64,000 nucleotides of DNA from Cladorhizidae sp. MBARI D1340-BT2 (taxonomy: Eukaryota; Porifera; Demospongiae; Poecilosclerida; Cladorhizidae). Below are positions 1 to 14,800 of the stretch, in pieces; positions within the stretch are counted from its first letter, which is position 1, and every line of letters begins with the position of its first letter. The notes beneath the pieces were generated by a model. It saw nothing but the letters and a program-made list of their open reading frames with translations, was not told the origin of the DNA and ran no database searches. The position numbers were made by a program, and so were the translations under genes. The stretch spans positions 868,001 to 932,000 of the forward strand of contig JAQNBH010000005.1 of the NCBI GenBank assembly GCA_028752905.1. The letters run 5' to 3'.

Positions 1-1440
1 AGTGTTACTGAACATGGTTAGAGACACACTGCCACTCATGAGTGTTGCTGAACATGGTTAGAGGGACACTGCCACTCATGAGTGTTGCTGAACATGATTA
101 GAGACACTGCCACTCATGAGTGTTGCTGAACATGGTTAGAGACACTGCCACTCATGAGTGTTGCTGAACATGGTTAGAGACACTGCCACTCATGAGTGTT
201 GCTGAACATGGTTAGAGACACTGCCACTCATGAGTGTTGCTGAACATGGTTAGAGACACACTGCCACTCATGAGTGTTGCTGAACATGGTTAGAGACACA
301 CTGCCACTCATGAGTGTTGCTGAACATGGTTAGTGACACACTGCCACTCATGAGTGTTGCTGAACATGCTTAGAGACACACTGCCACTCATGAGTGTTGC
401 TGAACATGGTTAGAGACACTGCCACTCATGAGTGTTGCTGAACATGGTTAGAGAGACACTGCCACTCATGAGTGTTGCTGAACATGGTTAGAGACACTGC
501 CACTCATGAGTGTTGCTGAACATGGTTAGAGACACACTGCCACTCATGAGTGTTGCTGAACATGGTTAGAGACACACTGCCACTCATGAGTGTTGCTGAA
601 CATGGTTAGAGAGACACTGCCACTCATGAGTATTGCTGAACATGGTTAGAGACACTGCCACTCATGAGTGTTGCTGAACATGGTTAGAGACACACTGCCA
701 CTCATGAGTGTTGCTGAACATGGTTAGAGACACTGCCACTCATGAGTGTTGCTGAACATGGTTAGAGACACTGCCACTCATGAGTGTTGCTGAACATGGT
801 TAGAGACACACTGCCACTCATGAGTGTTGCTGAACATGGTTAGAGACACTGCCACTCATGAGTGTTGCTGAACATGGTTAGAGACACTGCCACTCATGAG
901 TGTTGCTGAACATGGTTAGAGACACACTGCCACTCATGAGTGTTGCTGAACATGGTTAGAGACACTGCCACTCATGAGTGTTGCTGAACATGGTTAGAGA
1001 CACACTGCCACTCATGAGTGTTGCTGAACATGGTTAGAGACACACTGCCACTCATGGGTGTTGCTGAACATGGTTAGAGAGACACTGCCACTCATGAGTG
1101 TTGCTGAACATGGTTAGAGACACTGCCACTCATGAGTGTTGCTGAACATGGTTAGAGAGACACTGCCACTCATGAGTGTTGCTGAACATGGTTAGAGAGA
1201 CACTGCCACTCATGAATGTTGCTGAACATGGTTAGAGACACTGCCACTCATGAGTGTTGCTGAACATGGTTAGAAACACACTGCCACTCATGATTGTTGC
1301 TGAACATGGTTAGAGAGACACTGCCACTCATGAGTGTTGCTGAACATGGTTAGAGACACTGCCACTCATGAGTGTTGCTGAACATGGTTAGAGACACTGC
1401 CACTCATGAGTGTTGCTGAACATGGTTAGAGAGACACTGC

Positions 1441-4400
1441 CACTCATGAGTGTTGCTGAACATGGTTAGAGAGACACTGACACTCATGAGTGTTGCTGAA
1501 CATGGTTAGAGAGACACTGCCACTCATGACTGTTGCTGAACATGGTTAGAGACATACTGCCACTCATGAGTGTTGCTGAACATGGTTAGAGACACTGCCA
1601 CTCATGAGTGTTGCTGAACATGGTTAGAGAGACACTGCCACTCATGAGTGTTGCTGAACATGGTTAGAGACACTGTCACTCATGAGTGTTGCTGAACATG
1701 GTTAGAGACACTGCCACTCATGAGTGTTGCTGAACATGGTTAGAGACACACTGCCACTCATGAGTGTTGCTGAACATGGTTAGAGAGACACTGCCACTCA
1801 TGAGTGTTGCTGAACATGGTTAGAGAGACACTGCCACTCATGATTGTTGCTGAACATGGTTAGAGAGACACTGCCACTCATGAGTGTTGCTGAACATGGT
1901 TAGAGACACACTGCCACTCATGAGTGTTGCTGAATATGGTTAGAGGCACTGCCACTCATGAGTGTTGCTGAACATGGTTAGAGACACACTGCCACTCATG
2001 AGTGTTGCTGAACATGGTTAGAGAGACACTGCCACTCATGAGTGTTGCTGAACATGGTTAGAGACACTGCCACTCATGATTGTTGCTGAACATGGTTAGA
2101 GAGACACTGCCACTCATGAGTGTTGCTGAACATGGTTAGAGACACTGCCACTCATGAGTGTTGCTGAACATGGTTAGAGACACTGCCACTCATGAGTGTT
2201 GCTGAACATGGTTAGAGACACACTGCCACTCATGAGTGTTGCTGAACATGGTTAGAGACACACTGCCACTCATGAATGTTGCTTAACATGGTTAGAGACA
2301 CACTGCCACTCATGAATGTTGCTGAACATGGTTAGAGACACACTGCCACTCATGAGTGTTGCTGAACATGGTCAGAGACACTGCCACTCATGAGTGTTGC
2401 TGAACATGGTTAGAGACACACTGCCACTCATGAGTGTTGCTGAACATGGTTAGAGAGACACTGCCACTCATGAGTGTTGCTGAACATGGTTAGAGACACA
2501 CTGCCACTCATGAGTGTTGCTGAACATGGTTAGAGACACTGCCACTCATGAGTGTTGCTGAACATGGTTAGAAACACTGCCACTCATGAGTGTTGCTGAA
2601 CATGGTTAGACACACTGCCACTCATGAGTGTTGCTGAACATGGTTAGAGAGACACTGCCACTCATGAGTGTTGCTGAACATGGTTAGAGACACTGCCACT
2701 CATGAGTGTTGCTGAACATGGTTAGAGACACTGCCACTCATGAGTGTTGCTGAACATGGTTAGAGAGACACTGCCACTCATGAGTGTTGCTGAACATGGT
2801 TAGAGAGACACTGCCACTCATGAGTGTTGCTGAACATGGTTAGAGACACTGCCACTCATGAGTGTTGCTGAACATGGTTAGAGACACTGCCACTCATGAG
2901 TGTTGCTGAACATGGTTAGAGAGACACTGCCACTCATGAGTGTTGCTGAACATGGTTAGAGACACTGTCACTCATGAGGTGTTGCTGAACATGGTTAGAG
3001 AGACACTGCCACTCATGAGTGTTGCTGAACATGGTTAGAGACACACTGCCACACATGAGTGTTGCTGAACATGGTTAGAGACACACTGCCACTCATGAGT
3101 GTTGCTGAACATGGTTAGAGACACTGCCACTCATGAGTGTTGCTGAACATGGTTAGAGACACTGCCACTCATGAGTTTTGCTGAACATGGTTAGAGACAC
3201 TGCCACTCATGAGTGTTGCTGAACATGGTTAGAGACACACTGCCACTCATGAGCGTTGCTGAACATGGTTAGAGACACACTGCCACTCATGTGTGTTGCT
3301 GAACATGGTTAGAGACACACTGCCACTCATGAGTGTTGCTGAACATGGTTAGAGACACTGCCACTCATGAGTGTTGCTGAACATGGTTAGAGAGACACTG
3401 CCACTCATGAGTGTTGCTGAACATGGTTAGAGACACTGCCACTCATGAGTGTTGCTGAACATGGTTAGAGACACTGCCACTCATGAGTGTTGCTGAACAT
3501 GGTTAGAGACACTGCCACTCATGAGTGTTGCTGAACATGGTTAGAGACACACTGCCACTCATGAGTGTTGCTGAACATGGTTAGAGACACACTGCCACTC
3601 ATGAGTGTTGCTGAACATGGTTAGAGACACTGCCACTCATGAGTGTTGCTGAACATTGTTAGACACACTGCCACTCATGAGTGTTGCTGAACATGGTTAG
3701 AGACACTGCCACTCATGAGTGTTGCTGAACATGGTTAGAGACACACTGCCACTCATGAATGTTGCTGAACATGGTTAGGGACACTGCCACTCATGAGTGT
3801 TGCTGAACATGGTTAGAGACACACTGCCACTCATGAGTGTTGCTGAACATGGTTAGAGACACACTGCCACTCATGGGTGTTGCTGAACATGGTTAGACAC
3901 ACTGCCACTCATGAGTGTTACTGAACATGGTTAGAGACACCATGCCACTCATGAGTGTTGCTGAACATGGTTAGAGACACACTGCCACTCATGGGTGTTG
4001 CTGAACATGGTTAGAGAGACACTGCCACTCATGAGTGTTGCTGAACATGGTTAGAGACACTGCCACTCATGAGTGTTGCTGAACATGGTTAGAGACACAC
4101 TGCCACTCATGAGTGTTGCTGAACATGGTTAGAGACACACTGCCACTCATGAGTGTTGCTGAACATGGTTAGAGACACACTGCCACTCATGAGTGTTGCT
4201 GAACATGGTTAGAGACACACTGCCACTCATGAGTGTTGCTGAACATGGTTAGAGACACTGCCACTCATGAGTGTTGCTGAACATGGTTAGAGAGACACTG
4301 CCACTCATGACTGTTGCTGAACATGGTTAGAGACACTGCCACTCATGAGTGTTGCTGAACATGGTTAGAGACACACTGCCACTCATGAGTGTTGCTGAAC

Positions 4401-7368
4401 ATGGTTAGAGACACACTGCCACTCATGAGTGTTGCTGAACATGGTTAGAGACACACTGCCACTCATGAGTGTTGCTGAACATGGTTAGAGACACACTGCC
4501 ACTCATGAGTGTTGCTGAACATGGTTAGAGAGACACTGACACTCATGAGTGTTGCTGAACATGGTTAGAGAGACACTGCCACTCATGACTGTTGCTGAAC
4601 ATGGTTAGAGACATACTGCCACTCATGAGTGTTGCTGAACATGGTTAGAGACACTGCCACTCATGAGTGTTGCTGAACATGGTTAGAGAGACACTGCCAC
4701 TCATGAGTGTTGCTGAACATGGTTAGAGACACTGTCACTCATGAGTGTTGCTGAACATGGTTAGAGACACTGCCACTCATGAGTGTTGCTGAACATGGTT
4801 AGAGACACACTGCCACTCATGAGTGTTGCTGAACATGGTTAGAGAGACACTGCCACTCATGAGTGTTGCTGAACATGGTTAGAGAGACACTGCCACTCAT
4901 GATTGTTGCTGAACATGGTTAGAGAGACACTGCCACTCATGAGTGTTGCTGAACATGGTTAGAGACACACTGCCACTCATGAGTGTTGCTGAATATGGTT
5001 AGAGGCACTGCCACTCATGAGTGTTGCTGAACATGGTTAGAGACACACTGCCACTCATGAGTGTTGCTGAACATGGTTAGAGAGACACTGCCACTCATGA
5101 GTGTTGCTGAACATGGTTAGAGACACTGCCACTCATGATTGTTGCTGAACATGGTTAGAGAGACACTGCCACTCATGAGTGTTGCTGAACATGGTTAGAG
5201 ACACTGCCACTCATGAGTGTTGCTGAACATGGTTAGAGACACTGCCACTCATGAGTGTTGCTGAACATGGTTAGAGACACACTGCCACTCATGAGTGTTG
5301 CTGAACATGGTTAGAGACACACTGCCACTCATGAATGTTGCTTAACATGGTTAGAGACACACTGCCACTCATGAATGTTGCTGAACATGGTTAGAGACAC
5401 ACTGCCACTCATGAGTGTTGCTGAACATGGTCAGAGACACTGCCACTCATGAGTGTTGCTGAACATGGTTAGAGACACACTGCCACTCATGAGTGTTGCT
5501 GAACATGGTTAGAGAGACACTGCCACTCATGAGTGTTGCTGAACATGGTTAGAGACACACTGCCACTCATGAGTGTTGCTGAACATGGTTAGAGACACTG
5601 CCACTCATGAGTGTTGCTGAACATGGTTAGAAACACTGCCACTCATGAGTGTTGCTGAACATGGTTAGACACACTGCCACTCATGAGTGTTGCTGAACAT
5701 GGTTAGAGAGACACTGCCACTCATGAGTGTTGCTGAACATGGTTAGAGACACTGCCACTCATGAGTGTTGCTGAACATGGTTAGAGACACTGCCACTCAT
5801 GAGTGTTGCTGAACATGGTTAGAGAGACACTGCCACTCATGAGTGTTGCTGAACATGGTTAGAGAGACACTGCCACTCATGAGTGTTGCTGAACATGGTT
5901 AGAGACACTGCCACTCATGAGTGTTGCTGAACATGGTTAGAGACACTGCCACTCATGAGTGTTGCTGAACATGGTTAGAGAGACACTGCCACTCATGAGT
6001 GTTGCTGAACATGGTTAGAGACACTGTCACTCATGAGGTGTTGCTGAACATGGTTAGAGAGACACTGCCACTCATGAGTGTTGCTGAACATGGTTAGAGA
6101 CACACTGCCACACATGAGTGTTGCTGAACATGGTTAGAGACACACTGCCACTCATGAGTGTTGCTGAACATGGTTAGAGACACTGCCACTCATGAGTGTT
6201 GCTGAACATGGTTAGAGACACTGCCACTCATGAGTTTTGCTGAACATGGTTAGAGACACTGCCACTCATGAGTGTTGCTGAACATGGTTAGAGACACACT
6301 GCCACTCATGAGCGTTGCTGAACATGGTTAGAGACACACTGCCACTCATGTGTGTTGCTGAACATGGTTAGAGACACACTGCCACTCATGAGTGTTGCTG
6401 AACATGGTTAGAGACACTGCCACTCATGAGTGTTGCTGAACATGGTTAGAGAGACACTGCCACTCATGAGTGTTGCTGAACATGGTTAGAGACACTGCCA
6501 CTCATGAGTGTTGCTGAACATGGTTAGAGACACTGCCACTCATGAGTGTTGCTGAACATGGTTAGAGACACTGCCACTCATGAGTGTTGCTGAACATGGT
6601 TAGAGACACACTGCCACTCATGAGTGTTGCTGAACATGGTTAGAGACACACTGCCACTCATGAGTGTTGCTGAACATGGTTAGAGACACTGCCACTCATG
6701 AGTGTTGCTGAACATTGTTAGACACACTGCCACTCATGAGTGTTGCTGAACATGGTTAGAGACACTGCCACTCATGAGTGTTGCTGAACATGGTTAGAGA
6801 CACACTGCCACTCATGAATGTTGCTGAACATGGTTAGGGACACTGCCACTCATGAGTGTTGCTGAACATGGTTAGAGACACACTGCCACTCATGAGTGTT
6901 GCTGAACATGGTTAGAGACACACTGCCACTCATGGGTGTTGCTGAACATGGTTAGACACACTGCCACTCATGAGTGTTGCTGAACATGGTTAGAGACACC
7001 ATGCCACTCATGAGTGTTGCTGAACATGGTTAGAGACACACTGCCACTCATGGGTGTTGCTGAACATGGTTAGAGAGACACTGCCACTCATGAGTGTTGC
7101 TGAACATGGTTAGAGACACTGCCACTCATGAGTGTTGCTGAACATGGTTAGAGACACACTGCCACTCATGAGTGTTGCTGAACATGGTTAGAGACACACT
7201 GCCACTCATGAGTGTTGCTGAACATGGTTAGAGACACACTGCCACTCATGAGTGTTGCTGAACATGGTTAGAGACACACTGCCACTCATGAGTGTTGCTG
7301 AACATGGTTAGAGACACTGCCACTCATGAGTGTTGCTGAACATGGTTAGAGAGACACTGCCACTCATG
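1441..7368. repeat. Higher-order repeat in SatA, period 3059 bp, two near-identical copies
   Basis: Rare unit variants recur at an exact 3059-bp offset: GACACTGACACTC (1471 and 4530), CACTGTCACTCATGAGGTG (2961 and 6020), GAGCGTTGCT (3251 and 6310) and the insertion ACACCATGCC (around 3940 and 7000). Copy 1 covers about 1441-4499. Copy 2 starts at 4500 and stays aligned until about 7368, where CATGACTG in copy 1 (4309) faces CATGAGTG. Over nearly 2.9 kb the only substitution I noticed is TTACTG at 3918 against TTGCTG at 6977. That indicates a very recent unequal exchange, or an assembly duplication. The number of differences was judged by eye. Confidence 0.9.
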
Positions 7369-9199
7369 AGTGTTGCTGAACATGGTTAGAGAGACACTGC
7401 CACTCATGAGTGTTGCTGAACATGGTTAGAGAGACACTGCCACTCATGAGTGTTGCTGAACATGGTTAGAGACACTGCCACTCATGAGTGTTGCTGAACA
7501 TGGTTAGAGACACACTGCCACTCATGAGTGTTGCTGAACATGGTTAGAGGGACACTGCCACTCATGAGTGTTGCTGAACATGGTTAGGGACACACTGCCT
7601 ATCATGAGTGTTGCTGAACATGGTTAGAGACACTGCCACTCATGAGTGTTGCTGAACATGGTTAGAGACACTGCCACTCATGAGTGTTGCTGAACATGGT
7701 TAGAGAGACACTGCCACTCATGAGTGTTGCTGAACATGGTTAGAGACACTGCCACTCATGAGTGTTACTGAACATGGTTAGAGACACTGCCACTCATGAG
7801 TGTTGCTGAACATGGTTAGAGACACACTGCCACTCATGAATGTTGCTGAACATGGTTAGAGACACACTGCCACTCATGAATGTTGCTGAACATGGTTAGA
7901 GACACACTGCCACTCATGAGTGTTGCTGAACATGGTTAGAGGGACACTGCCACTCATGAGTGTTGCTGAACATGGTTAGACACACTGCCACTCATGAGTG
8001 TTGCTGAACATGGTTAGAGACACACTGCCACTCATGAGTGTTGCTGAACATGGTTAGAGAGACACTGCCACTCATGGGTGTTGCTGAACATGGTTAGAGA
8101 GACACTGCCACTCATGAGTGTTGCTGAACATGGTTAGAGACACTGCCACTCATGAGTGTTGCTGAACATGGTTAGGGACACACTGCCACTCATGAGTGTT
8201 GCTGAACATGGTTAGAGAGACACTGCCATTCATGAGTGTTGCTGAACATGGTTAGAGACACACTGCCACTCATGAGTGTTGCTGAACATGGTTAGAGACA
8301 CTGCCAATCATGAGTGTTGCTGAACATGGTTAGAGACACTGCCACTCATGAGTGTTGCTGAACATGGTTAGAGACACTGCCACTCATGAGTGTTGCTGAA
8401 CATGGTTAGAGACACTGCCACTCATGAGTGTTGCTGAACATGGTTAGAGACACTGCCACTCATGAGTGTTGCTGAACATGGTTAGAGACACACTGCCACT
8501 CATGAGTGTTGCTGAACATGGTTAGAGAGATACTGCCACTCATGAGTGTTGCTGAACATGGTTAGAGACACACTGCCACTCATGAGTGTTGCTGAACATG
8601 GTTAGAGAGACACTGCCACTCATGAGTGTTGCTGAACATGGTTAGAGACACACTGCCACTCATGAGTGTTGCTGAACATGGTTAGAGAGACACTGCCACT
8701 CCTGAGTGTTGCTGAACATGGTTAGAGAGACACTGCCACTCATGAGTGTTGCTGAACATGGTTAGAGACACTGCCACTCATGAGTGTTGCTGAACATGGT
8801 TAGAGACACACTGCCACTCATGAGTGTTGCTGAACATGGTTAGAGACACTGCCACTCATCAGTGTTGCTGAACATGGTTAGAGACACTGCCACTCATGAG
8901 TGTTGCTGAACATGGTTAGAGACACACTGCCACTCATGAGTGTTGCTGAACATGGTTAGAGACACACTGCCACTCATGGGTGTTGCTGAACATGGTTAGA
9001 GAGACACTGCCACTCATGAGTGTTGCTGAACATGGTTAGAGACACTGCCACTCATGAGTGTTGCTGAACATGGTTAGAGAGACACTGCCACTCATGAGTG
9101 TTGCTGAACATGGTTAGAGAGACACTGCCACTCATGAATGTTGCTGAACATGGTTAGAGACACTGCCACTCATGAGTGTTGCTGAACATGATTAGAGAG

Positions 9200-11620
9200 A
9201 CACTGCCACTCATGAGTGTTGCTGAACATGGTTAGAGAGACACTGACACTCATGAGTGTTGCTGAACATGGTTAGAGAGACACTGCCACTCATGACTGTT
9301 GCTGAACATGGTTAGAGACATACTGCCACTCATGAGTGTTGCTGAACATGGTTAGAGACACTGCCACTCATGAGTGTTGCTGAACATGGTTAGAGAGACA
9401 CTGCCACTCATGAGTGTTGCTGAACATGGTTAGAGACACTGTCACTCATGAGTGTTGCTGAACATGGTTAGAGACACTGCCACTCATGAGTGTTGCTGAA
9501 CATGGTTAGAGACACACTGCCACTCATGAGTGTTGCTGAACATGGTTAGAGAGACACTGCCACTCATGAGTGTTGCTGAACATGGTTAGAGAGACACTGC
9601 CACTCATGATTGTTGCTGAACATGGTTAGAGAGACACTGCCACTCATGAGTGTTGCTGAACATGGTTAGAGACACACTGCCACTCATGAGTGTTGCTGAA
9701 CATGGTTAGAGACACTGCCACTCATGAGTGTTGCTGAACATGGTTAGAGACACACTGCCACTCATGAGTTTTGCTGAACATGGTTAGAGAGACACTGCCA
9801 CTCATGAGTGTTGCTGAACATTGTTAGAGACACTGCCACTCATGATTGTTGCTGAACATGGTTAGAGAGACACTGCCACTCATGAGTGTTGCTGAACATG
9901 GTTAGAGACACTGCCACTCATGAGTGTTGCTGAACATGGTTAGAGACACTGCCACTCATGAGTGTTGCTGAACATGGTTAGAGACACACTGCCACTCATG
10001 AGTGTTGCTGAACATGGTTAGAGACACACTGCCACTCATGAATGTTGCTGAACATGGTTAGAGACACACTGCCACTCATGAATGTTGCTGAACATGGTTA
10101 GAGACACACTGCCACTCATGAGTGTTGCTGAACATGGTTAGAGACACTGCCACTCATGAGTGTTGCTGAACATGGTTAGAGACACACTGCCACTCATGAG
10201 TGTTGCTGAACATGGTTAGAGAGACACTGCCACTCATGAGTGTTGCTGAACATGGTTAGAGACACACTGCCACTCATGAGTGTTGCTGAACATGGTTAGA
10301 GACACTGCCACTCATGAGTGTTGCTGAACATGGTTAGAAACACTGCCACTCATGAGTGTTGCTGAACATGGTTAGACACACTGCCACTCATGAGTGTTGC
10401 TGAACATGGTTAGAGAGACACTGCCACTCATGAGTGTTGCTGAACATGGTTAGAGAGACACTGCCACTCATGAGTGTTGCTGAACATGGTTAGAGACAAT
10501 GCCACTCATGAGTGTTGCTGAACATGGTTAGAGACACTGCCACTCATGAGTGTTGCTGAACATGGTTAGAGAGACACTGCCACTCATGAGTGTTGCTGAA
10601 CATGGTTAGAGACACTGTCACTCATGAGTGTTGCTGAACATGGTTAGAGAGACACTGCCACTCATGAGTGTTGCTGAACATGGTTAGAGACACACTGCCA
10701 CTCATGAGTGTTGCTGAACATGGTTAGAGACACACTGCCACTCATGAGTGTTGCTGAACATGGTTAGAGACACACTGCCACTCATGAGTGTTGCTGAACA
10801 TGGTTAGAGACACTGCCTCTCATGAGTGTTGCTGAACATGGTTAGAGACACTGCCACTCATGAGTGTTGCTGAACATGGTTAGAGAGACACTGCCACTCA
10901 TGAGTGTTGCTGAACATGGTTAGAGAGACACTGCCACTCATGAGTGTTGCTGAACATGGTTAGAGACACTGCCACTCATGAGTGTTGCTGAACATGGTTA
11001 GAGACACTGCCACTCATGAGTGTTGCTGAACATGGTTAGAGAGACACTGCCACTCATGAGTGTTGCTGAACATGGTTAGAGACACTGTCACTCATGAGTG
11101 TTGCTGAACATGGTTAGAGAGACACTGCCACTCATGAGTGTTGCTGAACATGGTTAGAGACACACTGCCACTCATGAGTGTTGCTGAACATGGTTAGAGA
11201 CACACTGCCACTCATGAGTGTTGCTGAACATGGTTAGAGACACTGCCACTCATGAGTGTTGCTGAACATGGTTAGAGAGACACTGCCACTCATGAGTGTT
11301 GCTGAACATGGTTAGAGACACTGCTACTCATGAGTGTTGCTGAACATGGTTAGAGACACTGCCACTCATGACTGTTGCTGAACATGGTTAGAGACACTGC
11401 CACTCATGAGTGTTGCTGAACATGGTTAGAGACACACTGCCACTCATGAGTGTTGCTGAACATGGTTAGAGACACACTGCCACTCATGAGTGTTGCTGAA
11501 CATGGTTAGAGACACTGCCACTCATGAGTGTTGCTGAACATTGTTAGACACACTGCCACTCATGAGTGTTGCTGAACATGGTTAGAGACACTGCCACTCA
11601 TGAGTGTTGCTGAACATGGT
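9200..11620. repeat. Diverged third relative of the 3.06-kb higher-order block
   Basis: The variant series that opens the 3059-bp block comes back here: GACACTGACACTC at 9237, CATGACTG 54 bp later (the same spacing as in the first copy), then GACATACTG, CACTGTCACTC and, near 11540, the AACATTGTTAGACACAC unit also seen at about 3656 and 6715. Between these markers some units are missing, added or changed; for example, the GCTTAACATGG unit of the other copies reads GCTGAACATGG. This is an older copy that drifted by unit gain and loss, whereas the copies at 1441-7368 stayed near identical. Confidence 0.75.
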
Positions 11621-11879
11621 TAGGGACACTGCCACTCATGAGTGTTGCTGAACATGGTTAGAGACACACTGCCACTCATGAGTGTTGCTGAACATGGTTA
11701 GAGACACACTGCCACTCATGGGTGTTGCTGAACATGGTTAGACACACTGCCACTCATGAGTGTTGCTGAACATGGTTAGAGACACACTGCCACTCATGAG
11801 TGTTGCTGAACATGGTTAGAGACACTGCCACTCATGAGTGTTGCTGAACATGGTTAGAGACACTGCCACTCATGAGTGT

Positions 11880-14800
11880 TGCTGAACATGGTTAGAGGGA
11901 CACTGCCACTCATGAGTGTTGCTGAACATGGTTAGGGACACACTGCCACTCATGAGTGTTGCTGAACATGGTTAGAGGGACACTGCCAGTCATGAGTGTT
12001 GCTGAACATGATTAGAGAGACACTGCCACTCATGAGTGTTGCTGAACATGGTTAGAGAGACACTGCCACTCATGAGTGTTGCTGAACATGGTTAGAGACA
12101 CTGCCACTCATGAGTGTTGCTGAACATGGTTAGAGAGACACTGCCACTCATGAGTGTTGCTGAACATGGTTAGAGAGACACTGCCACTCATGAGTGTTGC
12201 TGAACATGGTTAGAGACACACTGCCACTCATGAGTGTTGCTGAACATGGTTAGAGACACACTGCCACTCATGAGTGTTGCTGAACATGGTTAGTGACACA
12301 CTGCCACTCATGAGTGTTGCTGAACATGCTTAGAGACACACTGCCACTCATGAGTGTTGCTGAACATGGTTAGAGACACTGCCACTCATGAGTGTTGCTG
12401 AACATGGTTAGAGAGACACTGCCACTCATGAGTGTTGCTGAACATGGTTAGAGACACTGCCACTCATGAGTGTTGCTGAACATGGTTAGAGACACACTGC
12501 CACTCATGAGTGTTGCTGAACATGGTTAGAGAGACACTGCCACTCATGAGTGTTGCTGAACATGGTTAGAGACACACTGCCACTCATGAGTGTTGCTGAA
12601 CATGGTTAGAGAGACACTGCCACTCATGAGTGTTGCTGAACATGGTTAGAGACACACTGCCACTCATAAGTGTTGCTGAACATGGTTAGAGAGACACTGC
12701 CACTCATGAGTGTTGCTGAACATGGTTAGAGAGACACTGCCACTCATGAGTGTTGCTGAACATGGTTAGAGACACTGCCACTCATGAGTGTTGCTGAACA
12801 TGGTTAGAGACACACTGCCACTCATGAGTGTTGCTGAACATGGTTAGAGACACTGCCACTCATGAGTGTTGCTGAACATGGTTAGAGACACTGCCACTCA
12901 TGAGTGTTGCTGAACATGGTTAGAGCCACACTGCCACTCATGAGTGTTGCTGAACATGGTTAGAGACACTGCCACTCATGAGTGTTGCTGAACATGGTTA
13001 GAGACACACTGCCACTCATGAGTGTTGCTGAACATGGTTAGAGACACACTGCCACTCATGGGTGTTGCTGAACATGGTTAGAGAGACACTGCCACTCATG
13101 AGTGTTGCTGAACATGGTTAGAGACACTGCCACTCATGAGTGTTGCTGAACATGGTTAGAGAGACACTGCCACTCATGAGTGTTGCTGAACATGGTTAGA
13201 GAGACACTGCCACTCATGAGTGTTGCTGAACATGGTTAGAGACACACTGCCACTCATGAGTGTTGCTGAACATGGTTAGAGAGACACTGCCACTCATGAG
13301 TGTTGCTGAACATGGTTAGAGACACTGCCACTCATGAGTGTTGCTGAACATGGTTAGAGACACTGCCACTCATGAGTGTTGCTGAACATGGTTAGGGACA
13401 CACTGCCACTCATGAGTGTTGCTGAACATGGTTAGAGACACACTGCCACTCATGAGTGTTGCTGAACATGGTTAGAGAGACACTGCCACTCCTGAGTGTT
13501 GCTGAACATGGTTAGAGAGACACTGCCACTCATGAGTGTTGCTGAACATGGTTAGAGACACTGCCACTCATGAGTGTTGCTGAACATGGTTAGAGACACA
13601 CTGCCACTCATGAGTGTTGCTGAACATGGTTAGAGACACTGCCACTCATGAGTGTTGCTGAACATGGTTAGAGACACTGCCACTCATGAGTGTTGCTGAA
13701 CATGGTTAGAGACACACTGCCACTCCGTAGTGTTGCTGAACATGGTTAGAGACACTGCCACTCATGAGTGTTGCTGAACATGGTTAGAGACACACTGCCA
13801 CTCATGAGTGTTGCTGAACATGGTTAGAGACACACTGCCACTCATGGGTGTTGCTGAACATGGTTAGATAGACACTGCCACTCATGAGTGTTGCTGAACA
13901 TGGTTAGAGACACTGCCACTCATGAGTGTTGCTGAACATGGTTAGAGACACTGCCACTCATGACTGTTGCTGAACATGGTTAGAGACACTGCCACTCATG
14001 ACTGTTGCTGAACATGGTTAGAGACACTGCCACTCATGAGTGTTGCTGAACATGGTTAGAGAGACACTGCCACTCATGAGTGTTGCTGAACATGGTTAGA
14101 GACACTGCCACTCATGACTGTTGCTGAACATGGTTAGAGACACTGCCACTCATGAGTGTTACTGAACAGGGTTAGAGACACACTGCCACTCATGAGTGTT
14201 GCTGAACATGGTTAGAGAGACACTGCCACTCATGAGTGTTGCTGAACATGGTTAGAGAGACACTGCCACTAATGAGTGTTACTGAACATGGTTAGAGACA
14301 CTGCCACTCATGAGTGTTAATGAACATGGTTAGAGACACACTGCCACTCATGAGTGTTGCTGAACATGGTTAGAGGGACACTGCCACTCATGAGTGTTGC
14401 TGAACATGATTAGAGACACTGCCACTCATGAGTGTTGCTGAACATGGTTAGAGACACTGCCACTCATGAGTGTTGCTGAACATGGTTAGAGACACTGCCA
14501 CTCATGAGTGTTGCTGAACATGGTTAGAGACACTGCCACTCATGAGTGTTGCTGAACATGGTTAGAGACACACTGCCACTCATGAGTGTTGCTGAACATG
14601 GTTAGAGACACACTGCCACTCATGAGTGTTGCTGAACATGGTTAGTGACACACTGCCACTCATGAGTGTTGCTGAACATGCTTAGAGACACACTGCCACT
14701 CATGAGTGTTGCTGAACATGGTTAGAGACACTGCCACTCATGAGTGTTGCTGAACATGGTTAGAGAGACACTGCCACTCATGAGTGTTGCTGAACATGGT

